From Janthinobacterium sp. 17J80-10 (GTDB lineage: Bacteria > Pseudomonadota > Gammaproteobacteria > Burkholderiales > Burkholderiaceae_D), in the NCBI RefSeq assembly GCF_004114795.1, contig NZ_CP035311.1:2232001-2296000 (forward strand): a stretch of DNA of 64,000 nucleotides, written 5' to 3'. This document shows, piece by piece, positions 9,036 to 16,271 of this stretch. Positions within the stretch are counted from its first letter, which is position 1. Each line of letters starts with the position of its first letter. Both the position numbers and the translations under genes were made by a program. The notes beneath the pieces were generated by a model. The model did not search any database. It was not told the origin of the DNA and saw only the letters and a program-made list of their open reading frames with translations.

Positions 9036-9398
9036 TCAGCAGCAGTTCGATCCGCTGCAGCTGGCACCCGTTGGCGCTGCCGCGACAGGCAGTGCGCTGA
9101 TGCCGGCCCAGCGCGCCAGTTCGGCGCGGCGCGGATAACGGCCGGCCAGCGCCAGCTGGCCGTCGACCAGGATCAGCGGCAGCGCATCCTTGCCGGAGCG
9201 CTCCAGGAAAGCTTTGACGGTCGGGTGTTCCGCAAAGGCCATCGGCTGTTGTGCCAGGTTGAAGCGCTCGATCTGGGCGCCGTGCTGCTTGGCCCACTCG
9301 GCATCGGCAGAAAAATCCACCAGCGCCTGTTCAACCTCTACACCGCACACGCCGGTGCTGCAGCACATGGCGGGGTCATAAATCTGAATCTTGGTCAT
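9036..9398 (-). CDS. arsD: Arsenite metallochaperone ArsD
   Basis: The protein has 120 residues, the family's usual length. The chaperone cysteines Cys12-Cys13 and Cys18 lie in the expected DPAMCCSTGVCG context. A thioredoxin-like fold is suggested by LPLILVDGQLALAGRYP. The C-terminus has extra cysteines (Cys114, 119 and 120 in SCSGSNCC), as in ArsD proteins with the additional vicinal pair. ArsD binds arsenite and hands it to ArsA. It lies between arsC and arsA in the operon, 12 bases after arsC and about 56 bases before arsA. Confidence 0.95.
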   Translation of the reverse strand: MTKIQIYDPAMCCSTGVCGVEVEQALVDFSADAEWAKQHGAQIERFNLAQQPMAFAEHPTVKAFLERSGKDALPLILVDGQLALAGRYPRRAELARWAGISALPVAAAPTGASCSGSNCC

Positions 9399-9410
9399 GC
9401 CAGCTACGCC

Positions 9411-9890
9411 TTATTGATGGGTCTCTGCAATGTTGTCCATGGCTGCCTTGAGGCCGGCCTTGTCATTTTCCAGCGTTTCCAGCGGCAGTGCCAGGAAGGC
9501 TTCGATGCGCGCGCGCAGGATGCGGTACGCCTGCATGAATGCCGCATCGATTTCATCATCCGTGCCGGTGGCGTGCGCGGGATCTTCAACACCCCAGTGC
9601 GTACGCAACACGGGGCCGAGGTAAGCGGGGCAGGTTTCGCCTGCGGCGCTGGCGCACACGGTGATGACAATGTCCGGCGTGGCCGGCAAGTTGTCCCAGG
9701 ACTTGCTGAAATAGCCCTCAGTAGCAATGCCTTCTCGCGCCAGCAAGGCCAGCGAGCGGGGATGCACATAGCCGGCTGGCTTGCTGCCGGCACTCATGGC
9801 GTGCCATCCCGCCGGCGCCAGGTGGTTGAAGGTGGCTTCGCCGAGGATGGATCGGCAGGAATTGCCGGTGCAGAGAAACAGGACATTCAT
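9411..9890 (-). CDS. arsC: Arsenate reductase ArsC (thioredoxin-coupled type)
   Basis: This single-unit arsenate reductase has 159 residues. The phosphatase-type loop CTGNSCR begins at Cys7, and the redox cysteines Cys79 and Cys87 are in VCASAAGETC. It reduces arsenate to arsenite by a Cys7-Cys79-Cys87 disulfide cascade, regenerated by thioredoxin in relatives. It is the second gene of the operon, 81 bases after arsR. It is clearly diverged from both halves of the double ArsC downstream (for example NSCRS against NSARS, and PAYLG against PVWPG/PYWPG). The operon therefore encodes three ArsC active sites. Confidence 0.94.
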   Translation of the reverse strand: MNVLFLCTGNSCRSILGEATFNHLAPAGWHAMSAGSKPAGYVHPRSLALLAREGIATEGYFSKSWDNLPATPDIVITVCASAAGETCPAYLGPVLRTHWGVEDPAHATGTDDEIDAAFMQAYRILRARIEAFLALPLETLENDKAGLKAAMDNIAETHQ

Positions 9891-9971
9891 GGACGGGGCT
9901 TCCGGTTACATTAAAAAACTAAGCAAGTTCAAAAGGCGGCTGAAAATCGGGATTTTGGGCGAAGCCAAATC

Positions 9972-10310
9972 TCACCTGACAGCCGGTTCGGTGGCGCAAT
10001 CGGTCTTGCAGACAGGAGAGCATGGATTGCCGCCGCAACAATTGGCCGTCAAAAATGCCATCAAGCCATTCATCGTGTCGAAATTGGCGCAGTAATAGAC
10101 GAAACGCCCCTCCTGGCGGGACGTGACCAGGCCGGCGTGGGAAAGCTCCTTGAGGTGAAAGGACAGGGAGGAGGGCGGCACGCCAATCTGATCGCTGATC
10201 TTGCTGGCTGCCAAACCTTGGGGGCCCGTCTGCACCAGCAGGCGAAACACGGCAAGACGCGATTCCTGTGCAAGTGCCGCCAGGGCAGTGATAATGTTTT
10301 TGGTTTCCAT
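9972..10310 (-). CDS. arsR: ArsR/SmtB-family arsenic-responsive repressor
   Basis: The protein has about 112 residues from METKNIITAL; the frame is open to 10418, but the longer versions read through the operator. The winged-helix core runs from about 5 to 80, with the recognition segment IGVPPSSLSFHLKELSHAGLV. The usual ELCVCDL cysteine site of plasmid ArsR is absent. Instead there is a C-terminal cluster, Cys91-Cys92-Cys97-Cys101-Cys105 (NCCGGNPCSPVC), resembling the Acidithiobacillus-type ArsR that binds arsenite near the C-terminus. It should repress from the inverted repeat at 10336-10357 and release on arsenite binding. It is the first gene of the leftward operon. Confidence 0.93.
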   Translation of the reverse strand: METKNIITALAALAQESRLAVFRLLVQTGPQGLAASKISDQIGVPPSSLSFHLKELSHAGLVTSRQEGRFVYYCANFDTMNGLMAFLTANCCGGNPCSPVCKTDCATEPAVR

Positions 10311-10311
10311 C

Positions 10312-10339
10312 TTGAATTCCCGCATTTCGATTCTATAAT
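10312..10339 (+). promoter_or_regulatory. Rightward promoter of the ATP-grasp-like gene in the ars divergon
   Basis: TTGAAT (10312-10317), 16-bp spacer, and a perfect TATAAT (10334-10339). The predicted start near 10346 lies inside the ArsR-like inverted repeat, so repressor binding should block it. Confidence 0.6.
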
Positions 10340-10357
10340 TCGATAATAGTCGAATTA
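10336..10357. promoter_or_regulatory. ArsR-type operator between arsR and the divergent gene
   Basis: Perfect 8-bp inverted repeat TAATTCGA-N6-TCGAATTA. It overlaps the rightward -10 element and also a possible leftward -10 (TATTAT on the minus strand, 10343-10348, with CTGGCA as -35 at 10367-10372, 18-bp spacing). One repressor dimer could therefore control both directions. The half-sites are read from sequence; binding is inferred from position and the adjacent arsR. Confidence 0.65.
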
Positions 10358-10411
10358 TCGGATTAATGCCAGTGGCACGCGATGATCCACAACGAAAAGG
10401 AAGACCCTTCG

Positions 10412-11758
10412 ATGACAACAGACAGCAAGGAAGCGGTACTCACGGCCACTTCGACGTGCAATACGGCAAGTTGCGGCAGCACAGTGGCAGAAGCATTGAA
10501 TCAAGGATGTTTTTGCGTCAGCCTCGACAGTGGGGTGCTGCGCGCCGCACTTCAGTCAACGCTGAAGCCGCCATCCACGCCGCAGGAACCTGACCTGTTT
10601 GCCTTGATCGAGCAGCGCTGCCCCTATGTGTTTTCCGCTAACCCGGTGTTCATTTCACGATCGCATGTCCGCCAGATGGAGCAACTGGTGCAGGCAATCG
10701 AATCGGTCGCGGATCTGCCCGCCTACCGGACCCAGGTGCTTGCGGGCGCCCCCGAAATTGCCCGCCAGGCGCCCAACGCTGCTAAAGGAGTCTTTTACGG
10801 CTATGACTTCCATCTGCATGAAGAAAGTATCGCCCTCATTGAAGTCAATACCAATGCCGGCGGCGCGATGCTCAATGCTGCGCTGGCGCGGGCGCAGCGC
10901 GCCTGCTGCGATGCAGTGGAAAACATGCTGCCGGCGCTCGATGCGGCGCAACTGGAAAGTCGTATCGTCGAGATGTTCCGGAACGAATGGCGCCTCGGCG
11001 GGCAGTCCCGGCCATTGCAAACCATTGCGATCGTCGATGAACAGCCGTCAGAACAATACCTGTTTCCAGAATTCCTGATGTTTCAGCAGCTTTTTCGCAG
11101 CCATGGCCTGGAGGCCCTGATTGCCGATCCGGGGCAACTGGTATTTCGCGACGGCGCGCTTTGGCATGGCGCAACACGGGTAGACCTGGTGTACAACCGC
11201 TTGACGGATTTCATGCTGGAAGCGCCGTCGAGCGCGGCCATCAGCGCGGCTTACGCTGCCAATGCGGTGGTGCTGACGCCGCATCCGCAAGCCCACGCGC
11301 TGTTTGCGAACAAGCGCAACCTTGCGTTGCTGACTGACCCGGTGCGACTGGACGCCCTTGGCGTTGCCAGACCGGTGCAGGAAATCCTGCTCTCCGGGAT
11401 CCCGCGCACGGAAATCGTCGACCCGGCGCAGGGCGAACGCTTATGGGCCGAGCGCCGCAAGTTGTTCTTCAAGCCTGCCGCAGGCTACGGCAGCCGCGCG
11501 GCGTATCGCGGCGACAAGCTCACGCGGCGGGTATGGGAGGAAATCCTGGCAGGCGACTACATCGCGCAGGCAATCGTCGCGCCTGCCGAGCGCTCCACCG
11601 GGCCGGATGCGGCGGCACAGCGGCTCAAGTTCGATATCCGCGCCTATGCCTATGATGGCGCCATCCAGTGGCTGGCGGCTCGGCTCTACCAGGGGCAGAC
11701 GACAAATTTTCGCACCCCCGGCGGCGGTTTTGCACCGGTATATTGCCTTGACCTGTAG
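10412..11758 (+). CDS. Uncharacterised ATP-grasp-like protein with Cys-rich N-terminus, ars-linked
   Basis: The protein has 448 residues from ATG 10412, which has AAGGAAG eight bases upstream; an in-frame ATG at 10382 lacks such a site. The C-terminal third resembles an ATP-grasp ligase nucleotide site: FFKPAAGYGSRAAYRG (a lysine plus Gly-rich loop), then YIAQAIV and LKFDIRAYAYDG. The middle has ALIEVNTNAGGAML and LVYNRLTDFML. The first 40 residues hold four cysteines (16, 21, 33, 35) in CNTASCG and CFC patterns, which look suited to soft-metal or arsenite binding. I do not recognise a named family. It diverges from arsR and shares its operator region, so it is probably arsenite-induced. A peptide- or thiol-ligase role is a guess only. 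Confidence 0.75.
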   Translation: MTTDSKEAVLTATSTCNTASCGSTVAEALNQGCFCVSLDSGVLRAALQSTLKPPSTPQEPDLFALIEQRCPYVFSANPVFISRSHVRQMEQLVQAIESVADLPAYRTQVLAGAPEIARQAPNAAKGVFYGYDFHLHEESIALIEVNTNAGGAMLNAALARAQRACCDAVENMLPALDAAQLESRIVEMFRNEWRLGGQSRPLQTIAIVDEQPSEQYLFPEFLMFQQLFRSHGLEALIADPGQLVFRDGALWHGATRVDLVYNRLTDFMLEAPSSAAISAAYAANAVVLTPHPQAHALFANKRNLALLTDPVRLDALGVARPVQEILLSGIPRTEIVDPAQGERLWAERRKLFFKPAAGYGSRAAYRGDKLTRRVWEEILAGDYIAQAIVAPAERSTGPDAAAQRLKFDIRAYAYDGAIQWLAARLYQGQTTNFRTPGGGFAPVYCLDL

Positions 11759-11775
11759 CTTTCGGGGGCTGGCCG

Positions 11776-12321
11776 CTAGAATTCGCCACCCGGTGTGCGT
11801 GGCTTTTCGAAACCATCGGCGATCCAGGCTGCCGCACTGGTCGGTGTCAGCCTGAATTCTGCCGCGACGCGCACCTGCGCGAGCTGTTCGGCCGCTTCAT
11901 TGCAGGCGCTCAGGAGGGCGTAAGGGTTGTCCTCGTCAGGTACGATATCCAGGGTCACCTTGGTGGTTCGGGCGTCGGCAGTGATGTAGACGCACTTGTG
12001 CAGCATGGCATGACGCTGCTGCTCGTGCCTGCGGATGACTTCCGAAGCGGTCTTGACCAGGGTGGAAAATGCCGGCGCATCCAGGGGCTTGGGATTCTTC
12101 TTGTCGCGGCCCATGGTCCAGGGGCCGACCAGGGCTGGTTCGGATTCGCCATCGCGCGTCATGGCGACTGCCCAGCCGTCGTCGTCCTCGTTCTTGATGA
12201 CGCGGGCCGTCCAGCCATCGTCGCACCAGAGGCGCGCTTCATGGATTTTTGGTTCGACTTCGACCAGGGCGACATCGTCTTGCAAATCCAAATCAATATC
12301 AAACAGAGGCATGTTTTCCAT
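11776..12321 (-). CDS. Hypothetical protein, conserved-looking, acidic N-terminus
   Basis: The protein has 181 residues of unknown function, with no signal peptide or membrane segment. The N-terminal part is acidic (LFDIDLDLQDDVALVEVEPK) and is followed by a compact segment with tryptophans and a WTMGRDKKNPKPLD stretch, then a helical region (FSTLVKTASEVIRRHEQQRHAMLHKCVYI). A second in-frame ATG at 12312 may be the real start. It converges with the ATP-grasp-like gene (17-base gap) and diverges from the SOS-boxed small gene. The LexA-type box lies about 60 bases upstream of its start, so it could share SOS control. Low-complexity composition is absent and codon use matches its neighbours, supporting a real gene. 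Confidence 0.65.
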   Translation of the reverse strand: MENMPLFDIDLDLQDDVALVEVEPKIHEARLWCDDGWTARVIKNEDDDGWAVAMTRDGESEPALVGPWTMGRDKKNPKPLDAPAFSTLVKTASEVIRRHEQQRHAMLHKCVYITADARTTKVTLDIVPDEDNPYALLSACNEAAEQLAQVRVAAEFRLTPTSAAAWIADGFEKPRTPGGEF

Positions 12322-12378
12322 AGAGTGAGAGCTCGCGAATGAAATAAAGTTGGCGGGTTGGGCAGCTGACGCCTATTA

Positions 12379-12398
12379 TACTGTATGGATATACAGTT
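12379..12398. promoter_or_regulatory. LexA (SOS) box
   Basis: TACTGTATGGATATACAGTT contains a perfect CTGT-N8-ACAG core (12381-12396) with flanking T/A bases as in the LexA consensus of proteobacteria. A -10-like TATACT (12377-12382) overlaps its left edge. It sits between the 181-aa gene and the small gene at 12419. Confidence 0.75.
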
Positions 12399-12418
12399 TG
12401 AATGTGCGGGTGATCAAA

Positions 12419-12634
12419 ATGCGCATGTACGTCGTCAAAACAGATCATGGCTATCTTTATCCCTTCCGGGGGGCCGTGTCATTTACGGACAATGAGTCCC
12501 ATGCCGGGCTTTTTCTGCAGGCAGAGGAAGCGCATGTCATCGCACAAGTGTTTGGCTATACCGAAGAAAGGTATAGCGTCATTGCCGTCGAGATCGCCGA
12601 GATGCGACAAGACTCTGTAAATATTAATACTTAA
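12419..12634 (+). CDS. Small hypothetical protein, putatively SOS-regulated
   Basis: The protein has about 71 residues starting MRMYVVKTDHGYLYPFRG; the alternative start at 12425 drops two residues, and the frame is open back to 12350 across the SOS box, which argues against the longer form. There is no signal peptide, membrane segment or recognised motif. The sequence reads as a single small globular domain with a central FLQAEEAHVIAQVFGY segment. The start lies 23 bases after a perfect LexA-type box. The Shine-Dalgarno site is weak. Its function is unknown; SOS control is inferred from the box. Confidence 0.6.
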   Translation: MRMYVVKTDHGYLYPFRGAVSFTDNESHAGLFLQAEEAHVIAQVFGYTEERYSVIAVEIAEMRQDSVNINT

Positions 12635-12854
12635 AAACAGAGTGTTAGCCGTTAAAGCTTAAGTATGGCATTAGGTTTTATTTGTGCTCGCCATCATCCC
12701 CTGAGAGGCGCTTCCACGTCGTCTCGCCATGGCAAATGAGTTTCATTAGTACAATATAGGTCTTGCAAGCGCCTGCATATCGGCAGCAATCTCCCGCGCA
12801 ACACCCCGATGCTTGACTCGGCAAAGCCTTGACCTGGCCGAGAAATGGAACTGA

Positions 12855-14558
12855 ATGGAACATAACATACCGCTGATTACGACCATTGCCGCCGGCTTTG
12901 GCATCGCCCTCATTCTCGGTTTTGTGGCCGAACGCCTCAAGATTCCCGCCCTGGTTGGCTATCTGGTGGCTGGCATCATCATTGGCCCAAGCACGCCAGG
13001 CTTCGTGGCCGATGTGCACCTGGCATCGCAATTGTCTGAAATCGGCGTCATGCTGCTGATGTTCGGCGTCGGACTGCATTTTTCCCTCAATGACTTGCTC
13101 GCGGTTAAGCGGATTGCCGTGCCGGGCGCAGTAGTCCAGATGAGTCTGGCAACCGTTCTTGGCATGATCGTGGCCTGGTGGTGGGACTGGACCTGGGGCG
13201 CCGGTCTGGTGTTTGGCCTGTCGCTGTCGTGCGCCAGTACCGTGGTGCTGCTCAAGGCACTGGAAGCGCGTGGCGTGCTCGAAACCATGAACGGGCGCAT
13301 CGCCGTCGGTTGGCTGGTCGTCGAGGATCTGGCAACGGTGCTGGTCCTGGTGCTGCTGCCGCCCCTGGCCGGCGTGTTGGGCGGCACGGTGGTGGCGGAA
13401 GCCAGTGCAAGCAAGCCGTTGTGGGCAACCATCGGACTGACGCTACTGCAGGTGGCGGCCTTCATCGTCCTGATGCTGGTGGCTGGCCGCCGTGTACTGC
13501 CCTGGATGCTCTGGCACATCGCCCGCACGGGCTCGCGCGAACTGTTCACCCTGTCGGTGATTGCTGCTGCCATCAGCATTGCCTACGGCGCTGCGCAATT
13601 GTTCAGCGTATCGTTTGCCCTCGGCGCCTTCTTTGCCGGCATGGTGATGCGCGAATCGGAGTTCAGCCACCGTGCCGCGGAAGAGTCCTTGCCCTTGCGC
13701 GACGCCTTCTCCGTGCTTTTTTTCGTGTCCGTCGGCATGCTTTTCGAGCCCGCGATCCTGCTCGAAAAGCCCTTGCAGGTGCTGGGTGTCGTGGCCATCA
13801 TTATCTTCGGCAAGTCCGTCGCCGCGCTGGCGATTGTCCTGGCATTCCGCTATCCCCTGAACACCGCATTGACGGTATCGGCCAGCCTGGCGCAGATCGG
13901 CGAATTTTCTTTCATTCTGGCCGGCCTCGGCGTCACGCTCGGCTTGCTGCCTGCCGAAGGGATGAGCCTGGTGCTGGCTGGCGCCTTGATTTCCATCGCC
14001 TTGAATCCCGTCCTGTTTTCGGCTGTCGAGCCGTTGCGCCGCTGGATTCTTGCCCGCTCCGAACTGGCGCGTCACCTGGAACAGCGAGGTGATCCCTATG
14101 CCGAACTGCCGATGTCGACCGAGCGCAAGTATCTGGAAGGCCAGGTCGTGCTGGTAGGCTACGGGCGCGTCGGCAAGCGCATTGCCAGTGAACTGGTGGC
14201 GCGGGGCATCCCCTATGTGGTGGCGGAGCAGAACCGCGAGCTGGTAGAAATCCTGCGCAAAAATGGCGTGGTTGCCGTATCAGGCAATGCCGCCGATCCG
14301 GCGGTGCTGATCCAGGCGCACATTGCCAATGCGGCCATGCTGGTGGTAGCCACAGCCGATCCGCTCAATGTGCGGCAAATGGTCGAGACGGCGCGCACGC
14401 TCAACCCCGGCATTGAAATCGTCTTGCGCACGCATAGCGAGGAAGAGTCGCAGATGTTGCGCAAGGAGGGGATCGGCACGGTGTTTTTTGGCGAGGAAGA
14501 GTTAGCCAAGGGGATGAGCAGCCATGTCCTCGAACGTTTTGCGCCGGCGGTGGCGTAA
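12855..14558 (+). CDS. YbaL/KefB-type cation:proton antiporter with TrkA-N domain
   Basis: The protein has 567 residues. A CPA2-type membrane domain (about 1-390, 12 or so segments) shows GYLVAGIIIGP, LLMFGVGLHFSL, LSCASTVVLLKAL and GWLVVEDLATVLVLVLLPPL. It is followed by a Rossmann RCK/TrkA-N domain (from about 425) with the nucleotide loop GYGRVGKRIASEL. The GVGLHFS and C-terminal features fit YbaL more than glutathione-gated KefB/KefC. It would exchange K+ (or Na+) for protons under nucleotide control. The upstream 220 bases hold no gene. It is monocistronic. Confidence 0.9.
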   Translation: MEHNIPLITTIAAGFGIALILGFVAERLKIPALVGYLVAGIIIGPSTPGFVADVHLASQLSEIGVMLLMFGVGLHFSLNDLLAVKRIAVPGAVVQMSLATVLGMIVAWWWDWTWGAGLVFGLSLSCASTVVLLKALEARGVLETMNGRIAVGWLVVEDLATVLVLVLLPPLAGVLGGTVVAEASASKPLWATIGLTLLQVAAFIVLMLVAGRRVLPWMLWHIARTGSRELFTLSVIAAAISIAYGAAQLFSVSFALGAFFAGMVMRESEFSHRAAEESLPLRDAFSVLFFVSVGMLFEPAILLEKPLQVLGVVAIIIFGKSVAALAIVLAFRYPLNTALTVSASLAQIGEFSFILAGLGVTLGLLPAEGMSLVLAGALISIALNPVLFSAVEPLRRWILARSELARHLEQRGDPYAELPMSTERKYLEGQVVLVGYGRVGKRIASELVARGIPYVVAEQNRELVEILRKNGVVAVSGNAADPAVLIQAHIANAAMLVVATADPLNVRQMVETARTLNPGIEIVLRTHSEEESQMLRKEGIGTVFFGEEELAKGMSSHVLERFAPAVA

Positions 14559-14846
14559 GCATTTGGATAGTCTCAGGTAAGCGGCATGCCTGGCGCCAGA
14601 AAAAGGCGCAGTTATGTGCCTCTAGCCAAGTATTTTACTTCCGGCACAGCTGTTGCGAGGGAACGCTATAAGAATTCAATGGCGTTTGTCGGATGTCAAA
14701 GGAGGCGTAAGGGACTGGCTCGGCCAAAGGAATATCCTGCGACACTTGACTAAGACATTCATCCCGACGCGCCGGAGGCAAGTCGTGGCGCCGTTGGCGA
14801 CATACCGGTAGTGCCGTCGTTTCACAGTGAGTGAAGGGGTTACCTG
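14559..14846. other. Intergenic region upstream of the bd oxidase operon
   Basis: No gene is seen in these 288 bases. A small hairpin (GCGCC 14593-14597 with GGCGC 14605-14609) lies just after the antiporter gene but has no T-run. No FNR-type box could be found here by eye, in contrast to the formate dehydrogenase promoter. Confidence 0.5.
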
Positions 14847-16259
14847 ATGACTGAGCTGCCTAATGCCCTGCTGCTGGCACGTATCCAGTTCGCCTTCACG
14901 ATAAGTTTCCATTTCCTTTTCCCGGCGATCACCATCGGACTTGCCAGCTATCTGGCCGTGCTCGAAGGCCTGTGGCTGAAGACGGGAAGGGCCGAATACA
15001 TGGATCTCTTTCGCTACTGGATAAAGATCTTTGCGCTGGTATTCGGCATGGGTGTTGTCTCCGGCATTGTCATGTCGTACCAGTTCGGCACCAACTGGGC
15101 GGCATTCGCCGACAGGGCCGGACCCATCATCGGCCCGCCCATGGCCTATGAAGTCCTCACGGCTTTTTTCCTGGAAGCCGGCTTTTTGGGCGTCATGCTG
15201 TTCGGCATGAACCGTGTCGGCAAGGGGTTGCATTTCATGGCCACGCTGATGGTCGCCATCGGCACCTTTATCTCGGCTTTCTGGATTCTGTCGGTCAATA
15301 GCTGGATGCAAACGCCTGCCGGCTATGCCATGAATGCCGAGGGCCAGTTCATCCCGGCGGGCAGCTGGCTGCACATCATTTTCAATCCCAGCTTTCCCTA
15401 CCGCCTCGTGCATACTGTCTCGGCGGCGTATCTCACCACTGCATTCATCGTGGCGGGCGTGGGCGCTTGGCATCTGTTGCGCAACCGCGAGAATGGCCAT
15501 TCCCGCATCATGTTTTCCATGGGGATGTGGATGGCAGCCATCGTTGCTCCCATCCAGATCGGGCTTGGCGACCTGCATGGCTTGAATACGCTCGAACATC
15601 AACCGGTGAAGATCATGGCCATGGAAGGGCATTATCAAAGCCATCCCGAGGGCGCGCCGCTTATCCTGTTCGGATTGCCGAATGCCGCCGAGAACCGCGT
15701 CGATTATGCGATTGAAATTCCCAAGCTGTCATCACTCATCCTGAAACACGACCTGAATGCGCCGCTGGCGGGGCTTGATACCATGCCGGTCGAGAACCGC
15801 CCGCCTGTCGCGATCGTGTTTTGGGCCTTCAGGATCATGGTGGGCCTGGGCTTCCTGATGGCCGGGATCGGCATGCTCAGCCTGTATGCGCGCGTGCGCG
15901 GCACGCTCTATACCTGGAAGCCGTTGCATCGTTTTGCCTTGATGATGGCGCCGTCCGGTCTGCTCGCAGTGCTGGCCGGCTGGGTGACGACCGAGGTCGG
16001 GCGCCAGCCCTGGACAGTCTACGGCTTGATGCGCACCGCCGAATCCGCCTCGCCGCTGGCTGCGCCGGCGCTGGCGGCTTCGCTGGCAGCATTCGTGGTT
16101 GTCTACTTTGTCGTCTTTGGCGCCGGTGTCCTCTACATCCTGAAGCTGATGGCGAAGCCGCCGCAGGCGCACGAGACGGCTCCGCCGAACATACCGGTGC
16201 GCAGCGCAGGCATTACGCCCGGGCCGGCGCTCAAGCCCGATTTCATCCAGCACAACTAG
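14847..16259 (+). CDS. cydA: Cytochrome bd-type ubiquinol oxidase subunit I (short Q-loop, CIO-like)
   Basis: The protein has 470 residues and multiple membrane segments. The conserved N-terminal R-Q-F-x-F-T stretch holds the haem-ligand His region (ISFHFLFPAITIG). SFxFGTNWAxFxxxxGxIxGPPMAYE, HPEGAPL and the signature GWVTTEVGRQPWTVYG are present. The Q-loop is short, as in cyanide-insensitive oxidases (CioA). With CydB it oxidises ubiquinol and reduces O2 to water with high oxygen affinity or tolerance to respiratory inhibitors. It is the first gene of a cydA-cydB-DUF2474 operon; the next gene starts 12 bases downstream behind AGGAGG. Confidence 0.95.
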   Translation: MTELPNALLLARIQFAFTISFHFLFPAITIGLASYLAVLEGLWLKTGRAEYMDLFRYWIKIFALVFGMGVVSGIVMSYQFGTNWAAFADRAGPIIGPPMAYEVLTAFFLEAGFLGVMLFGMNRVGKGLHFMATLMVAIGTFISAFWILSVNSWMQTPAGYAMNAEGQFIPAGSWLHIIFNPSFPYRLVHTVSAAYLTTAFIVAGVGAWHLLRNRENGHSRIMFSMGMWMAAIVAPIQIGLGDLHGLNTLEHQPVKIMAMEGHYQSHPEGAPLILFGLPNAAENRVDYAIEIPKLSSLILKHDLNAPLAGLDTMPVENRPPVAIVFWAFRIMVGLGFLMAGIGMLSLYARVRGTLYTWKPLHRFALMMAPSGLLAVLAGWVTTEVGRQPWTVYGLMRTAESASPLAAPALAASLAAFVVVYFVVFGAGVLYILKLMAKPPQAHETAPPNIPVRSAGITPGPALKPDFIQHN

Positions 16260-16271
16260 GAGGCCGGCGCA

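Noticed and set aside
8980-9297. N-terminal extension of ArsA
   Set aside because: The extension overlaps arsD on the same strand in another frame; ArsA family starts at MHFLTSPPRF, where a Shine-Dalgarno site stands.
10366-10385. Possible sigma-54 promoter (TGGCAC) near the ars divergon
   Set aside because: The TGGCAC has no TTGC-type -12 element at the required spacing.
14593-14609. Hairpin GCGCC/GGCGC after the antiporter as a terminator
   Set aside because: Five-base stem with no T-run; not enough to call a terminator.
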